Source: a virus
Virus record (IMG/VR): IMGVR_UViG_3300039456_000008
Coordinates: 1 to 37,915 of that record
Length of the DNA stretch: 37,915 nucleotides
Reading direction: 5' to 3' (one strand)
The position numbers were made by a program, and so were the translations under genes. Positions 7,701 through 14,723 of the stretch are shown here, piece by piece (the first letter of the stretch is position 1; every line of letters begins with the position of its first letter). The notes under the pieces were generated by a model, which was not told the origin of the DNA, made no database searches, and saw nothing but the letters and a program-made list of their open reading frames with translations.

Positions 7701-8341
7701 TGAGCACAAACCAAATCCCCGAAGGCTTTATGCAAAACAGCCAAGGCCACCTAGTGCCCGAAGCCCAAGTGCGCGAGCAAGACAAACTGCGTGACAGCGT
7801 CGTCAATGACCTTGCCGCCGAAGCGCGTGAGATCAGTCTGCGTTTAATGAAATTTAAGCGCCGCGCACTGGCCGACATCAGCGACCTAATCCAAGTCGCC
7901 GCCGATAAATACGAAGTCGACTTAGGCGGCAAAAAAGGCAACGTCAGCCTAACCAGCTACAACGGCAAATACCGCATACAACGCGTCTACTCAGAACGCA
8001 TTGAATTCACCGAAGAACTACACGCCGCGCAAGCATTGTTCGCGCGTTGCTTAGATCGCTGGACGGAACATGCCGACAACAACATCCGCGCACTGGTGGA
8101 TCGTGCCTTTCGTACCAACAGCAACGGCCAAATAAAAACCGCCGAATTGCTCGGCCTGCTACGTCTAGACATCAAAGACCCAGACTGGCAGCAAGCCTGC
8201 GAAGCACTCAAAGACTCCATTACCGTCAGCGGCACCACAGTCTACATCCGCATCTATGAACGCGTAGGCGACTCAGATCGCTATCGCCTAGTGCCACTCG
8301 ATCTCGCCAGCGTAGGGGGCAACCATGTCAGCAACCACTAA
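7700..8341 (+). CDS. DUF3164 family protein
   Basis: 213 residues matching the general pattern of DUF3164 proteins of Mu-like phages: a short IPEGFMQNSQGHLVPE opening, a long helical segment (about 25-75), then a core around KGNVSLTSYNGKYRIQRV and RALVDRAFRTNSNGQIKT. In other transposable phages the family sits in the semi-essential early region near gam, but its biochemical function is not known. No gam homologue is visible in this window. The start overlaps the upstream stop by a few bases. Confidence 0.8.
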   Translation: MSTNQIPEGFMQNSQGHLVPEAQVREQDKLRDSVVNDLAAEAREISLRLMKFKRRALADISDLIQVAADKYEVDLGGKKGNVSLTSYNGKYRIQRVYSERIEFTEELHAAQALFARCLDRWTEHADNNIRALVDRAFRTNSNGQIKTAELLGLLRLDIKDPDWQQACEALKDSITVSGTTVYIRIYERVGDSDRYRLVPLDLASVGGNHVSNH

Positions 8342-8819
8342 AACACCCATCACAAAAGAACAATGGCAAGCCATCAGCGAAGAGCTGAAAGGCACTAACC
8401 CTTATGTCTGCTTTCAGTACCAAAGTCGAAAGGTTGAGGTAATTCGCGTGCGAGTCAGTGAAAGCAAATTTAATTTACGAGTTTTTGTCGATGGCAAAAT
8501 AAATACAGACTGGTTGCACCCAGAAAATGAAAAACATGACCCTATATCTACGGCGGTTTGGTGCAACAAAAAAGCCGCTATTTATACGCCATCTGAAATC
8601 AAGAAAATTGAAAAAGTATGGGGGAAGCGTGAAGCCAAAAAGGCACACCCGAATCTACATAAAAAGATTGATTGGTACTGCCCAGACTTTGGCGCAAGCC
8701 GAACCCTCATTGGTAAATACAAAAAGTTAAAAGGCCTGACGTTAGAAGTCATAGGTCACGAAAACCGTTTAATTCATTTTCACGGAGATACTTTAGATGT
8801 CAGTCACACTCACGCCTAA
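8325..8819 (+). CDS. Hypothetical protein, likely recently acquired
   Basis: 164 residues, lysine-rich, with mixed alpha/beta character (VEVIRVRVSESKFNLRVFVDG) and several tryptophan/histidine positions, but no motif I recognise. The DNA is more AT-rich than its neighbours from about 8400 onward, which suggests later acquisition. It overlaps both neighbours (ATG inside the DUF3164 end; its end overlaps the next start), so it is expressed with the early operon. It is a candidate host-takeover or anti-defence gene by position only. Confidence 0.6.
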   Translation: MSATTKTPITKEQWQAISEELKGTNPYVCFQYQSRKVEVIRVRVSESKFNLRVFVDGKINTDWLHPENEKHDPISTAVWCNKKAAIYTPSEIKKIEKVWGKREAKKAHPNLHKKIDWYCPDFGASRTLIGKYKKLKGLTLEVIGHENRLIHFHGDTLDVSHTHA

Positions 8820-9081
8820 AAACAAAGCGATTGCAGAAATCGACATAGCTAACGGCACACTAAACACACTGCTAAACGGGCCTTTAAAACCGATTTTAGG
8901 CAATGCACAAACCGTCTCAGCCAATGACCTCAGCTGCAACGCACTGCAAGCCGAAGCGTGCGCCAAAGCACTAGAAAAATGGGTGCCACCGGCTGGCTGG
9001 TTTATGGAGGGCAAAGAGTACACAGGCCTTGTCATGTTTATGGACTTTTTTCGCCGCTGTAACGGCTGCGAGCTGTCCTAA
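8797..9081 (+). CDS. Small early protein, unknown
   Basis: 94 residues. A GGAG site lies about 9 bp before the ATG. It is mostly helical, with cysteines at about 48, 54, 91, and ends in RRCNGCELS. The central KWVPPAGWFMEGKEYTGLVMFMDFF is aromatic-rich but short of a membrane span. No family recognised. It overlaps the previous gene by 23 bp and touches the next start. Confidence 0.55.
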   Translation: MSVTLTPKNKAIAEIDIANGTLNTLLNGPLKPILGNAQTVSANDLSCNALQAEACAKALEKWVPPAGWFMEGKEYTGLVMFMDFFRRCNGCELS

Positions 9082-9281
9082 TGAACGAATGCAAAATCTG
9101 CGAAAACACCGGATTTAACGAACGCTATATCGACGTCACAATCTGCTGCCGCTGCAACGAAGGCAAGCGGCAGCGGTTGATCTACCTACGCCGTCGCTTA
9201 ATAGAAATCCGAGAACAAACGGCAAGCATCAACAACGAAATCGACGAGCTAGAAAAAGAGCTAACACCAGCGAGGAGGTAA
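9081..9281 (+). CDS. Small zinc-finger plus coiled-coil protein
   Basis: 66 residues. The first 30 or so carry two CxxC-type pairs (CKIC near the start and CCRC around 22-25), resembling a minimal DnaJ-type or ribbon zinc finger. The rest (about 32-62) is one strongly charged helix with heptad leucine/isoleucine spacing. It could dimerise and bind nucleic acid or a host protein. It overlaps the previous gene by one base and ends at a GAGGAGG site serving the next ATG. Confidence 0.55.
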   Translation: MNECKICENTGFNERYIDVTICCRCNEGKRQRLIYLRRRLIEIREQTASINNEIDELEKELTPARR

Positions 9282-9283
9282 GT

Positions 9284-9469
9284 ATGAGGCAAGAGATTTT
9301 GAATTTTCTTAAAGAGAACGAATTGGGCGCGACATGGAATATGAGGCTTGCGGGAATTGGTGAGTCAAAGGAGCTGCTAAAGGCACTAAAAGAATTGGAA
9401 GCCGAAGGGGAAGTCAGACGGCATCGTTTCTCAACGGCAAACAACTTCGTCTGGGAGTTGGACGTATAA
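9284..9469 (+). CDS. Small winged-helix-like protein
   Basis: 61 residues. The layout (helix ILNFLKEN, helix ARLAGI-like segment, helix KELLKALKELEAEGEV, then a beta-wing RRHRFSTANNFVWEL) is that of a minimal winged helix. It is preceded by a very good GAGGAGGT site. It closes the early gene string before a structured gap. The DNA-binding role is inferred from pattern only. Confidence 0.5.
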   Translation: MRQEILNFLKENELGATWNMRLAGIGESKELLKALKELEAEGEVRRHRFSTANNFVWELDV

Positions 9470-9476
9470 CGCTTCG

Positions 9477-9522
9477 CACACTAGCCGAGGTCTCGTGTTG
9501 TGAGTGTGTTATTGATCGATCA
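9477..9522. promoter_or_regulatory. Structured regulatory gap before gemA-mor
   Basis: The 73-bp gap holds CACACT (9477-9482) and AGTGTG (9503-9508) as an outer inverted repeat, an inner CGAG (9486-9489) and CTCG (9492-9495), and then the palindrome TGATCGATCA (9513-9522). This could be an early terminator or attenuator followed by an operator controlling gemA and mor. No strong promoter hexamers were found. Confidence 0.35.
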
Positions 9523-9542
9523 TTTAAAACAGGTTTAAAAAC

Positions 9543-10004
9543 ATGGCTAATTTAAAAGCTCAAATCCACATCGCAAAAAGCCAGCTAAACATGGATGACG
9601 ACACCTACCGCGCACTACTGAAAGGCGCAACAGGCAAAACATCCTGCAGCGACATGACCGTGCCGGATCTGCACAAAGCCATCCACGCCTTTAAAGAGCG
9701 TGGCTTTAAAGTACGCCCCGGCAAAAAAACAGGGCCAACATCGCGCAAACGCATTAAAACCAAACACGGCACCGAGATAGGCGGCCCAACACAAGGCGAT
9801 AAGATCCGCGCACTCTGGCTAACAATGGCTGATGACGGCATCGTCCGCGACCGCTCAGAAGAAGCCCTGCGCAACTACATCCGCCGCCAGACCCGCAACC
9901 AATTTAGCGCCCCCCAGTTTTGCGACGAATACAGCGCCAGCCAAGTGATAGAAGCCCTCAAAAAATGGCACGCCCGAGCCATCAAAGAGAAGCAAGGAGC
10001 CTAG
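9543..10004 (+). CDS. gemA: GemA / Mu gp16 regulatory protein
   Basis: 153 residues of the GemA/Gp16 family (DUF1018). The N-terminus (LKAQIHIAKSQLNMDDDTYR, ALLKGATGKTSCSDMT) is the family signature, followed by a basic linker (about 58-80) and a C-terminal helical domain. In Mu, GemA lies in the middle region before mor and alters host gene expression and DNA topology. The same order is kept here, with mor starting 2 bp downstream. The start has no strong ribosome site but the N-terminus matches the family. Confidence 0.85.
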   Translation: MANLKAQIHIAKSQLNMDDDTYRALLKGATGKTSCSDMTVPDLHKAIHAFKERGFKVRPGKKTGPTSRKRIKTKHGTEIGGPTQGDKIRALWLTMADDGIVRDRSEEALRNYIRRQTRNQFSAPQFCDEYSASQVIEALKKWHARAIKEKQGA

Positions 10005-10006
10005 CA

Positions 10007-10405
10007 ATGATCCCTGAGCACATAGACACAAGCCTGCTGCCCGAGTCCATCCGCGACATGACCGACATCATCGGCATTAGTGCCGCACTGCGCATCGTAG
10101 AAGAGCGCGGCGGCATACGCCTCTATGTGCCAAAAGCCCTCAGCGACAGCCACTGGCTGGCAGATCTGATAGGCACCGAAGCACTGGCTGCACTGGTTGA
10201 AATCTACGCCGGAGAAGAGATAGAAATCCCACGCTGCGCCGCCGCACTTAAAGCCATGAAAGATCAAGAGATCGCAAACGCGAAAGGCAGCGTGGCAGAG
10301 ATTGCCCGCCGTTATGGCTACACAGAAAGAGGGATCCGAAAGATCCGCCGCCGAGTGGAAGTGCAAGGCGGCGCGAATCAGTTGAGGTTATTTTATGGAA
10401 ATTAA
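10007..10405 (+). CDS. mor: Mor-family transcription activator
   Basis: 132 residues from the ATG at 10007 (site AAGGAG 8 bp upstream); Mu Mor is 129. The N-terminal dimerisation part contains IRDMTDIIGISAALRIVEERGG and RLYVPKALS. The C-terminal helix-turn-helix is GSVAEIARRYGYTERGIRKI. Mor activates the middle promoter in Mu, and its paralogue C activates the late promoters. No intact C gene is seen here, so this protein may do both jobs, for example at the repeated elements at 11946 and 22694. A decayed copy of its 3' end lies 1 kb downstream. Confidence 0.92.
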   Translation: MIPEHIDTSLLPESIRDMTDIIGISAALRIVEERGGIRLYVPKALSDSHWLADLIGTEALAALVEIYAGEEIEIPRCAAALKAMKDQEIANAKGSVAEIARRYGYTERGIRKIRRRVEVQGGANQLRLFYGN

Positions 10406-10410
10406 AGATC

Positions 10411-10608
10411 TCACTCCTCCTCCTCCTTGCGGGAGGGGGTACGCCTTGATCGTTTCAACCTTCTGTTACCCGCATTCATAGACGCATCAATTACTCTGTT
10501 CGTCACAAATTTCTTTCTTCCAGCAGTTATGACGTCAGGCGGAGAAGGAATATCCTCTACTTTCTTATCCGATTCTGATGCCGGTAAATCTTCAGTATCC
10601 TTACCCAT
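10411..10608 (-). CDS. Small charged protein, accessory block I
   Basis: 65 residues, acidic N-terminal half and very basic C-terminal half (RRLKRSRRTPSRKEEEE), no cysteine, no membrane segment, probably disordered. It is convergent with mor (5 bp between stops) and lies 9 bp after the stop of the next minus-strand gene, so it would be the last gene of a short minus-strand operon. No family recognised; some doubt that it is expressed. Confidence 0.4.
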   Translation of the reverse strand: MGKDTEDLPASESDKKVEDIPSPPDVITAGRKKFVTNRVIDASMNAGNRRLKRSRRTPSRKEEEE

Positions 10609-10617
10609 GTTGACTCC

Positions 10618-11187
10618 CTACAAATAGTAGTTAAAAGAAAACGCTAAAAATCCTAGCGCTATAAATAGACTGGTTGCAATGGTTGCGTATGAAGAGGTGC
10701 GCAAATATGCGCCTCTCTTACCATTTGTAATTGCCCCATTGCTGCAAGCTATATCAAGCCTCGAAATCAGGTCGGTTAAGGCAGTCTCATATACTGCTGT
10801 GCTTTTTTCGTGTAGTAAGCCGTAAGCTTTGTTCAAATGTTCTGCCCAGCTCTGAGAGTACAGGATGTCATACCCCCCTATGGCTGGAATGGCTAAAATA
10901 GCCGAAATAAAGGCCAATGCGCCCGTTACCATCGCAAAACTAAGCGGCAAGAAACAGACGGTTAGAACTAAGACAGAATTATCAAAGTCGACATATTTAA
11001 TATATATCCAGTCAAATAGAGCGGCGTTAAATCCCGTGAGTACAACCGCAAGCCAAGCTAGGATGCGCGCCACTGAAACCTGATGTCGGTTTATATCAAC
11101 GATTTGGGTGTAATATTCTTTCTCGGACATCACTACCAAACGTTCAAGAGTTTTCTGGTAACCTTCCATGTCGAAGCTATTAGACAT
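10618..11187 (-). CDS. Three-span membrane protein, accessory block I
   Basis: 189 residues. Hydrophobic segments lie at about 42-62, 72-100 and 165-186, and a helical soluble region (about 103-160) lies between the second and third. The N-terminal 40 residues are charged and helical. The protein is probably an inner-membrane protein made from the prophage in the opposite direction to the lytic operons, which is typical of lysogenic-conversion or superinfection-exclusion genes. I recognise no named family. The base composition is more AT-rich than the flanking phage genes. Confidence 0.6.
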   Translation of the reverse strand: MSNSFDMEGYQKTLERLVVMSEKEYYTQIVDINRHQVSVARILAWLAVVLTGFNAALFDWIYIKYVDFDNSVLVLTVCFLPLSFAMVTGALAFISAILAIPAIGGYDILYSQSWAEHLNKAYGLLHEKSTAVYETALTDLISRLDIACSNGAITNGKRGAYLRTSSYATIATSLFIALGFLAFSFNYYL

Positions 11188-11220
11188 TCCCGATCCCTAT
11201 GCTGAATTATTGGCTTAACA

Positions 11221-11262
11221 AGTATAAGGGCAACCTCTATTAGATAGCTACCTAGTGCTATC
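11221..11262 (-). promoter_or_regulatory. Candidate promoter/operator for the minus-strand membrane gene
   Basis: On the minus strand a TATACT -10-like hexamer lies at 11226-11221, about 34 bp before the start of the 11187 gene. A perfect 7-bp inverted repeat, AGATAGC (11242-11248) and GCTATCT (11256-11262), with an 8-nt spacer covers where the -35 would be, and no good -35 hexamer is seen. This suggests regulated expression. Inference only. Confidence 0.35.
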
Positions 11263-11279
11263 TCGAAGTACAGAGCTGA

Positions 11280-11377
11280 ACCGAACTGGCCAAGCGCTAT
11301 GGATATACAGAGAGGGGCAATCAGAAAAATCCGCCCCGAGTCGGAGCACGGCGGCGCAGATCAGATGGGGTTATTTG
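11280..11377 (+). pseudogene. Decayed copy of the mor/C-family 3' end
   Basis: Reading from 11280 gives T-E-L-A-K-R-Y-G-Y-T-E-R-G, against A-E-I-A-R-R-Y-G-Y-T-E-R-G of mor (from 10295). DNA resemblance continues through small indels to a shared GGTTATTT (11369-11376; mor about 10386-10393). Identity by eye is roughly 70%. There is no start, the frame breaks after the HTH, and the N-terminal two thirds are missing. It is either a partial duplication of mor made when accessory block I was gained, or the remnant of a C gene, which in Mu lies between mor and lys. The stop codon of the opposite-strand gene at 11371 lies inside it. Confidence 0.7.
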
Positions 11378-11922
11378 ACTGAGGGGTACACCTCAAGTTT
11401 GGTGAGCAGGTCCATATACTTATCCCGTCGTTCTTTTAATTTCTGAATGTTGCCATTCTTATCCCCATGCTTACTATGCAAATAGTCCATGTATGCTGCT
11501 TCAAGATATATGAAAATTTCCGAGATATGGAGCTGTTCATTCTCTTCTAAAATCTCACATTGATTAGACAGCGCGTGAATATCAGATCTCAAAGCATCCG
11601 TTATAATTTTGGACTCTTTACTCAGATCGCCTAATTCGAATATGTTAATAGCCGATCGCAGTCGTATGAGATTTGTGAGCCATTGAATACGTAAAAAAAG
11701 CACCTTTCTTTTGACTCGACGTCGCTCTGCTCTAACTGGCATATACGCTACCAGAGCCGCAAACATGGCGACTCCGAAAGAGGCTGTAGCGACTATGAAT
11801 GTCAACCCGTCAATTAGAACTTCGTTTCCAGCCGCTGACGCAACAAGGTCTATTAATTGTTCATTAGTAATAGGGGGCGGAGCGCCGTCCCTCTCTGTTA
11901 TGTTAGTATCGAAGCCGCCCAT
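11371..11922 (-). CDS. Membrane-anchored helical protein, accessory block I
   Basis: 183 residues. A soluble N-terminal 37 residues, one clear hydrophobic segment (about 39-61), a basic stop-transfer patch (RAERRRVKRK) and then a long helical cytoplasmic domain with many charged residues (about 75-183). The ATG has AGAGAGGG upstream. It is transcribed away from the lysis operon, and its 5' end lies only 24 bp from the repeated late element at 11946. No family recognised; by position and build, an exclusion or defence role is possible but unproven. Confidence 0.6.
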   Translation of the reverse strand: MGGFDTNITERDGAPPPITNEQLIDLVASAAGNEVLIDGLTFIVATASFGVAMFAALVAYMPVRAERRRVKRKVLFLRIQWLTNLIRLRSAINIFELGDLSKESKIITDALRSDIHALSNQCEILEENEQLHISEIFIYLEAAYMDYLHSKHGDKNGNIQKLKERRDKYMDLLTKLEVYPSVK

Positions 11923-11945
11923 TTACATCCCTCTCTAAGAATAAT

Positions 11946-11969
11946 CCACCGGAACACCCACCCCCGCCC
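11946..11969 (+). promoter_or_regulatory. Copy 1 of a 24-bp element before the lysis/head operon
   Basis: This 24-bp sequence (beginning CCACCGGAACACCC) is identical to 22694-22717. It lies 83 bp before the endolysin gene, the place of Plys in Mu. About 20 bp past it there is a TACTCT (11990-11995) that could serve as a -10, which would put the element where Mor/C-type activators bind. It has no obvious dyad. It also marks the end of accessory block I, so a recombination role is an alternative. Confidence 0.45.
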
Positions 11970-12052
11970 AACACAAACACGCCCCACGTACTCTTTAGAT
12001 TCTGAAAAACGATCACGCGATCAGATCAAATCTACGAGGGTGGGGCCATGTA

Positions 12053-12568
12053 ATGCAACGTCATAAGCTAAGCGAAAACTTCTACCTAGACGAATTTACG
12101 CGCTCCCAAACGGCAGCGCGTAATAGCATAGATAACAGCGTCAAATTAGGTGGCCCGGTCTACTCTAACATAAAGCGTTTGTCTCGCAATTTGCTGCAAC
12201 CCATTCGCAGCAATGTCGGGCCAATGTTCGTCAGCTCTGGTTATCGTTGCCCAGCACTCAACACCAAAATTGGTGGCTCTGCATCATCTCAACACTGCCA
12301 AGGCTTGGCCGTTGATATAACTGCTATCGGCAAAACCCCCTTGCAACTCGCCACGCTGTTTCGCGAGCACGGCGGCTTTGATCAGCTCATTCTTGAGTTT
12401 GGTGAATGGGTGCATGTATCCATACCTGCAAAAGGTGAGTTAGCCCGTGGCGAGATACTAACCGCCGTCAAAGTCCCGCGCCCGTTTCGCAAGCCAAAAA
12501 CCGTCTACGTCCGTGGGCTGCTTTCTCAAAACGAAGCGCTGCGAATTGCACTAGGTCGTGCCGCATGA
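12053..12568 (+). CDS. Endolysin, M15-type peptidase
   Basis: 171 residues resembling the peptidase M15A / D-Ala-D-Ala carboxypeptidase-like endolysins. Zinc-site residues are visible: His in SSQHCQGLAVDI (motif HxxGxAxD, His about 83, Asp about 90) and His in EWVHVS near residue 123. It would cut the peptide part of murein at lysis. Its opening LSENFYLDEFTRSQTA and SSGYRCPALN are typical. There is no signal peptide, so release would need the holin encoded next, whose ATG overlaps the stop. A GAGGGTGG site lies upstream. Confidence 0.85.
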   Translation: MQRHKLSENFYLDEFTRSQTAARNSIDNSVKLGGPVYSNIKRLSRNLLQPIRSNVGPMFVSSGYRCPALNTKIGGSASSQHCQGLAVDITAIGKTPLQLATLFREHGGFDQLILEFGEWVHVSIPAKGELARGEILTAVKVPRPFRKPKTVYVRGLLSQNEALRIALGRAA

Positions 12569-12828
12569 TCCCAACCATGAAAGACGGTCGCGGCTGCCAA
12601 TCTAAAACCCTCACCTTTGTGGCCATTAGCTGGTTCGCATTGCTCGTTAAATTTGTGATTGCAGGCATGACCTTAGGCCCGCTCGGCACTATGCCCCCGA
12701 TGAGTGCCATCGACTTCGGCAGCGCCGTTACCGCCGTGCTCACTATATGGCTGGGCCGAGAGTGGACAGAAAAGCGCAAGCCGCAACCGTCACCACAACA
12801 CCCGCCGCCCGGAGAAAAACAGCCATGA
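12565..12828 (+). CDS. Putative holin
   Basis: 87 residues with two hydrophobic segments at about 17-37 and 47-66 and a charged, proline-rich tail (REWTEKRKPQPSPQ). Size, topology and position between the endolysin and the spanin pair all point to a holin that permeabilises the inner membrane. It overlaps the endolysin (ATGA) and the next gene (ATGA). Sequence family not recognised. Confidence 0.6.
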   Translation: MIPTMKDGRGCQSKTLTFVAISWFALLVKFVIAGMTLGPLGTMPPMSAIDFGSAVTAVLTIWLGREWTEKRKPQPSPQHPPPGEKQP

Positions 12829-13082
12829 ACTGGACATCAAAAGTCGTCGGTTTCTTAGCCGCCGCTGGTGCCATTTTTACTTTGGTCTTCCGCACCAAAT
12901 TGGCAGAAGAACGAGCCGACAGAGCCGAAGAAACTGCCGACCGGTCACAAGCGATAACCGACAACTACCAACACATCAACAATGCCCGTGCTGAATTACG
13001 CGAGCAACACGCAAAGGAGGATGCCGCCGATGCTGAAGCGCTCAAAGCTGGCCGTCGCAATCATCTTGATAACACTTACTAG
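12825..13082 (+). CDS. Rz-like inner-membrane spanin
   Basis: 85 residues from the ATG at 12825, which overlaps the holin stop. An N-terminal membrane anchor (about 5-22, VVGFLAAAGAIFTLVF) is followed by a long charged coiled coil (about 25-75). This is the classic i-spanin plan. It pairs with the lipoprotein whose gene starts inside it in another frame, to fuse inner and outer membranes at the end of lysis in Gram-negative hosts. Confidence 0.7.
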   Translation: MNWTSKVVGFLAAAGAIFTLVFRTKLAEERADRAEETADRSQAITDNYQHINNARAELREQHAKEDAADAEALKAGRRNHLDNTY

Positions 13083-13296
13083 CACCGGCTGCGCAACCCG
13101 CACCGAGTATCAGCTGGCTCCATTACCGATGCCGCCACGCCCAGAGTTGCCGCGCTTAGATGAAGCCGACATGGAATGCCTCAGCGAGCAAACCTATTAC
13201 CGCCTAATCAGGCGCGACCGTGCTCGCCGTAATTACGCCGACGAACTAGAGGCCGTTATACGCAGTACGCATATGGAGAGCACAAATGGCCGATGA
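13030..13296 (+). CDS. Rz1-like outer-membrane spanin lipoprotein
   Basis: 88 residues from the ATG at 13030, chosen because AAAGGAGG lies 8 bp upstream inside the Rz gene. A signal peptide (MLKRSKLAVAIILITLTSTG) ends in Cys21, a lipobox-like site. A proline-rich stretch follows (PLPMPPRPELPRL), as in Rz1 proteins. The first 53 bp overlap the Rz gene in a different frame, which is the usual nested arrangement. The C-terminal half is longer than in lambda Rz1 and helical. Confidence 0.75.
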   Translation: MLKRSKLAVAIILITLTSTGCATRTEYQLAPLPMPPRPELPRLDEADMECLSEQTYYRLIRRDRARRNYADELEAVIRSTHMESTNGR

Positions 13297-13516
13297 CCTC
13301 GACCGCGCAAAAGACCTCGAAAACTTTCAGCGCGATAACGCCCTAAAAGCGCAAGCATTAAAAGCAAAAGAGCCACCGCAAGACATCGACCAAGACGGCA
13401 ACGTCTGGTGCATCGATTGCGGCGACAAAGTCGCGCGCGAACGACTAAACGCAAAGCCCAACGCAGCACGCTGCATCGACTGCCAAGGCCTGCACGAACT
13501 CAAGGATCGCTGTTAA
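13286..13516 (+). CDS. DksA/TraR-type zinc-finger protein
   Basis: 76 residues: an N-terminal helix (about 4-28), then the DksA/TraR C4 finger with Cys42, Cys45, Cys63 and Cys66 (CIDCGDKV and ARCIDC). Phage members of the family act at the RNA polymerase secondary channel and can modulate host or phage transcription. It overlaps the spanin gene by 11 bp and shares TAATG with the next gene. Such genes are common in the lysis/terminase block of Mu-like phages. Confidence 0.85.
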   Translation: MADDLDRAKDLENFQRDNALKAQALKAKEPPQDIDQDGNVWCIDCGDKVARERLNAKPNAARCIDCQGLHELKDRC

Positions 13517-13866
13517 TGGATGAACTCGACTACAAAGCGCTGGGGTTTTTACTGCAAGCAATCCAACTGGTCGGAACCATCGCCGGTTTTGTCTGGGTAA
13601 TTATCAGCAATCGCCAAAAAGCTAACGCCAGCGCCATTGAAACGCTGCGCGCAGAAGTCGATGAAGATACCGAACAGCTAGGCAACCGTTTAACAAGGTT
13701 AGAAGCGCAAATGGAACACATGCCCGGCCACGAAGATTTAGGCGAAATACATAGCCGAGTTAATGAAACCGCACAACGCCTAACCAGCATGGAAGGCGAA
13801 CTAAAACAAATGAACCACACCATGCAGCTGATGCACCGCCATCTGCTCAACGGGAGTAAGTCATGA
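13516..13866 (+). CDS. DUF2730-like membrane/coiled-coil protein
   Basis: 116 residues. One membrane segment (about 8-30, LGFLLQAIQLVGTIAGFVWVI) is followed by a long coiled coil (about 38-110). Matches the build and position of Mu gp25-like DUF2730 proteins. Role unknown; lysis timing or assembly have been guessed because of location. Overlaps the next ATG. Confidence 0.7.
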   Translation: MDELDYKALGFLLQAIQLVGTIAGFVWVIISNRQKANASAIETLRAEVDEDTEQLGNRLTRLEAQMEHMPGHEDLGEIHSRVNETAQRLTSMEGELKQMNHTMQLMHRHLLNGSKS

Positions 13867-14156
13867 GCTATCACGACATCGTCACAGAAGATCAGCGCCT
13901 CGTTATTCTGCGCGGTTTAAAAGAATTAAACGGCAGCTCTAACGACTCCATTTTGCAAAAAGTATTAGGACGTTTTGGTCACAGCGTTAGCCGCGACAAA
14001 GTGAAAACGCATTTACATTGGTTGGCTGAGCAAGAGCTAGTGACCATCGAATCTGTGTTAAGCACCGACGTCGTCACACTCACGTCACGCGGCTACGACG
14101 TAGCCGAAGGTGCCGCACGCGTTCCTGGCATTGGCGTACCTCGCCGGGGGGCTTAA
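13863..14156 (+). CDS. Winged-helix phage protein (Mu gp26-like position)
   Basis: 97 residues. The pattern DQRLVILRGLKELNGSSNDS, ILQKVLGRFGHSVSRDKVKTHLHWLAEQELV, then a beta-wing VTIESVLSTDVVTLTSRG is that of an ArsR-like winged helix. A protein of this type commonly precedes the small terminase in Mu-like phages. It probably binds DNA, perhaps in packaging or late regulation. It abuts the DUF3486 gene directly. Confidence 0.7.
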   Translation: MSYHDIVTEDQRLVILRGLKELNGSSNDSILQKVLGRFGHSVSRDKVKTHLHWLAEQELVTIESVLSTDVVTLTSRGYDVAEGAARVPGIGVPRRGA

Positions 14157-14723
14157 ATGGCTAAAACTACTCGTGGCCGTGGATCAAAAATAGAACAGCT
14201 CCCCGATGCTGTTAAATCGCTGTTAAACGCCATGCTGCGCGATCAGCAATACACGCAGCAAGACATCCTAGACGAAGTTAATACGCAGCTCGAAGCGATG
14301 GGTGCAGACGACGAAAAAATCAGCCGCAGCGGATTAAATCGCTACGCCACGCGCATGGCAGCGATTGGCAAAAAGATGCAAGAACGCCAAGCCGCTGCAA
14401 ACGCCCTGACATCAAAGCTGGGCGAAGTACCACAAGGTGATATAGGCAAACTGCTGATCAACATCACCCAATCACTCGCGTTTGACATTTTATCCGACGC
14501 AGCCGAAGGCGACGACCCCGCAAGCCTTGGCATGCTCAAAGATTTATCGCTACTGATCCGCCGCCTCGAAAGCGCCAACATGGACAGCCTCAAACGCGAA
14601 AAAGAAATTCGCAAAGCCTTTGCCGAAGAAGCAGCCAACGCCGCCGAAGAAATCGCCAAAGGTGCAGGCTTAAGCCGCGAAGCCATCCGCACCATCAAAA
14701 ACGAAATACTGGGGATCGCGTAA
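14157..14723 (+). CDS. DUF3486 protein, small terminase (Mu gp27)
   Basis: 188 residues of the DUF3486 family, helical throughout, with the family opening RGRGSKIEQLPDAVK and a long second half rich in Ala/Glu. It is treated as the small terminase subunit in Mu-like phages and would recognise the packaging site near the left end and load gp28. The order gp27-gp28-gp29 is kept, and its stop overlaps the terminase ATG (TAATG). Confidence 0.85.
   Translation: MAKTTRGRGSKIEQLPDAVKSLLNAMLRDQQYTQQDILDEVNTQLEAMGADDEKISRSGLNRYATRMAAIGKKMQERQAAANALTSKLGEVPQGDIGKLLINITQSLAFDILSDAAEGDDPASLGMLKDLSLLIRRLESANMDSLKREKEIRKAFAEEAANAAEEIAKGAGLSREAIRTIKNEILGIA

Noticed and set aside
11255-11446. Plus-strand open frame across the mor relic
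   Set aside because: Its frame is not the one with homology to Mor and it runs into the opposite-strand gene; treated as part of a pseudogene region.
13863-14156. A functional host-type ArsR regulator or toxin-antitoxin gene
   Set aside because: The winged-helix pattern and its place before gp27 fit a standard Mu-like packaging-region gene.
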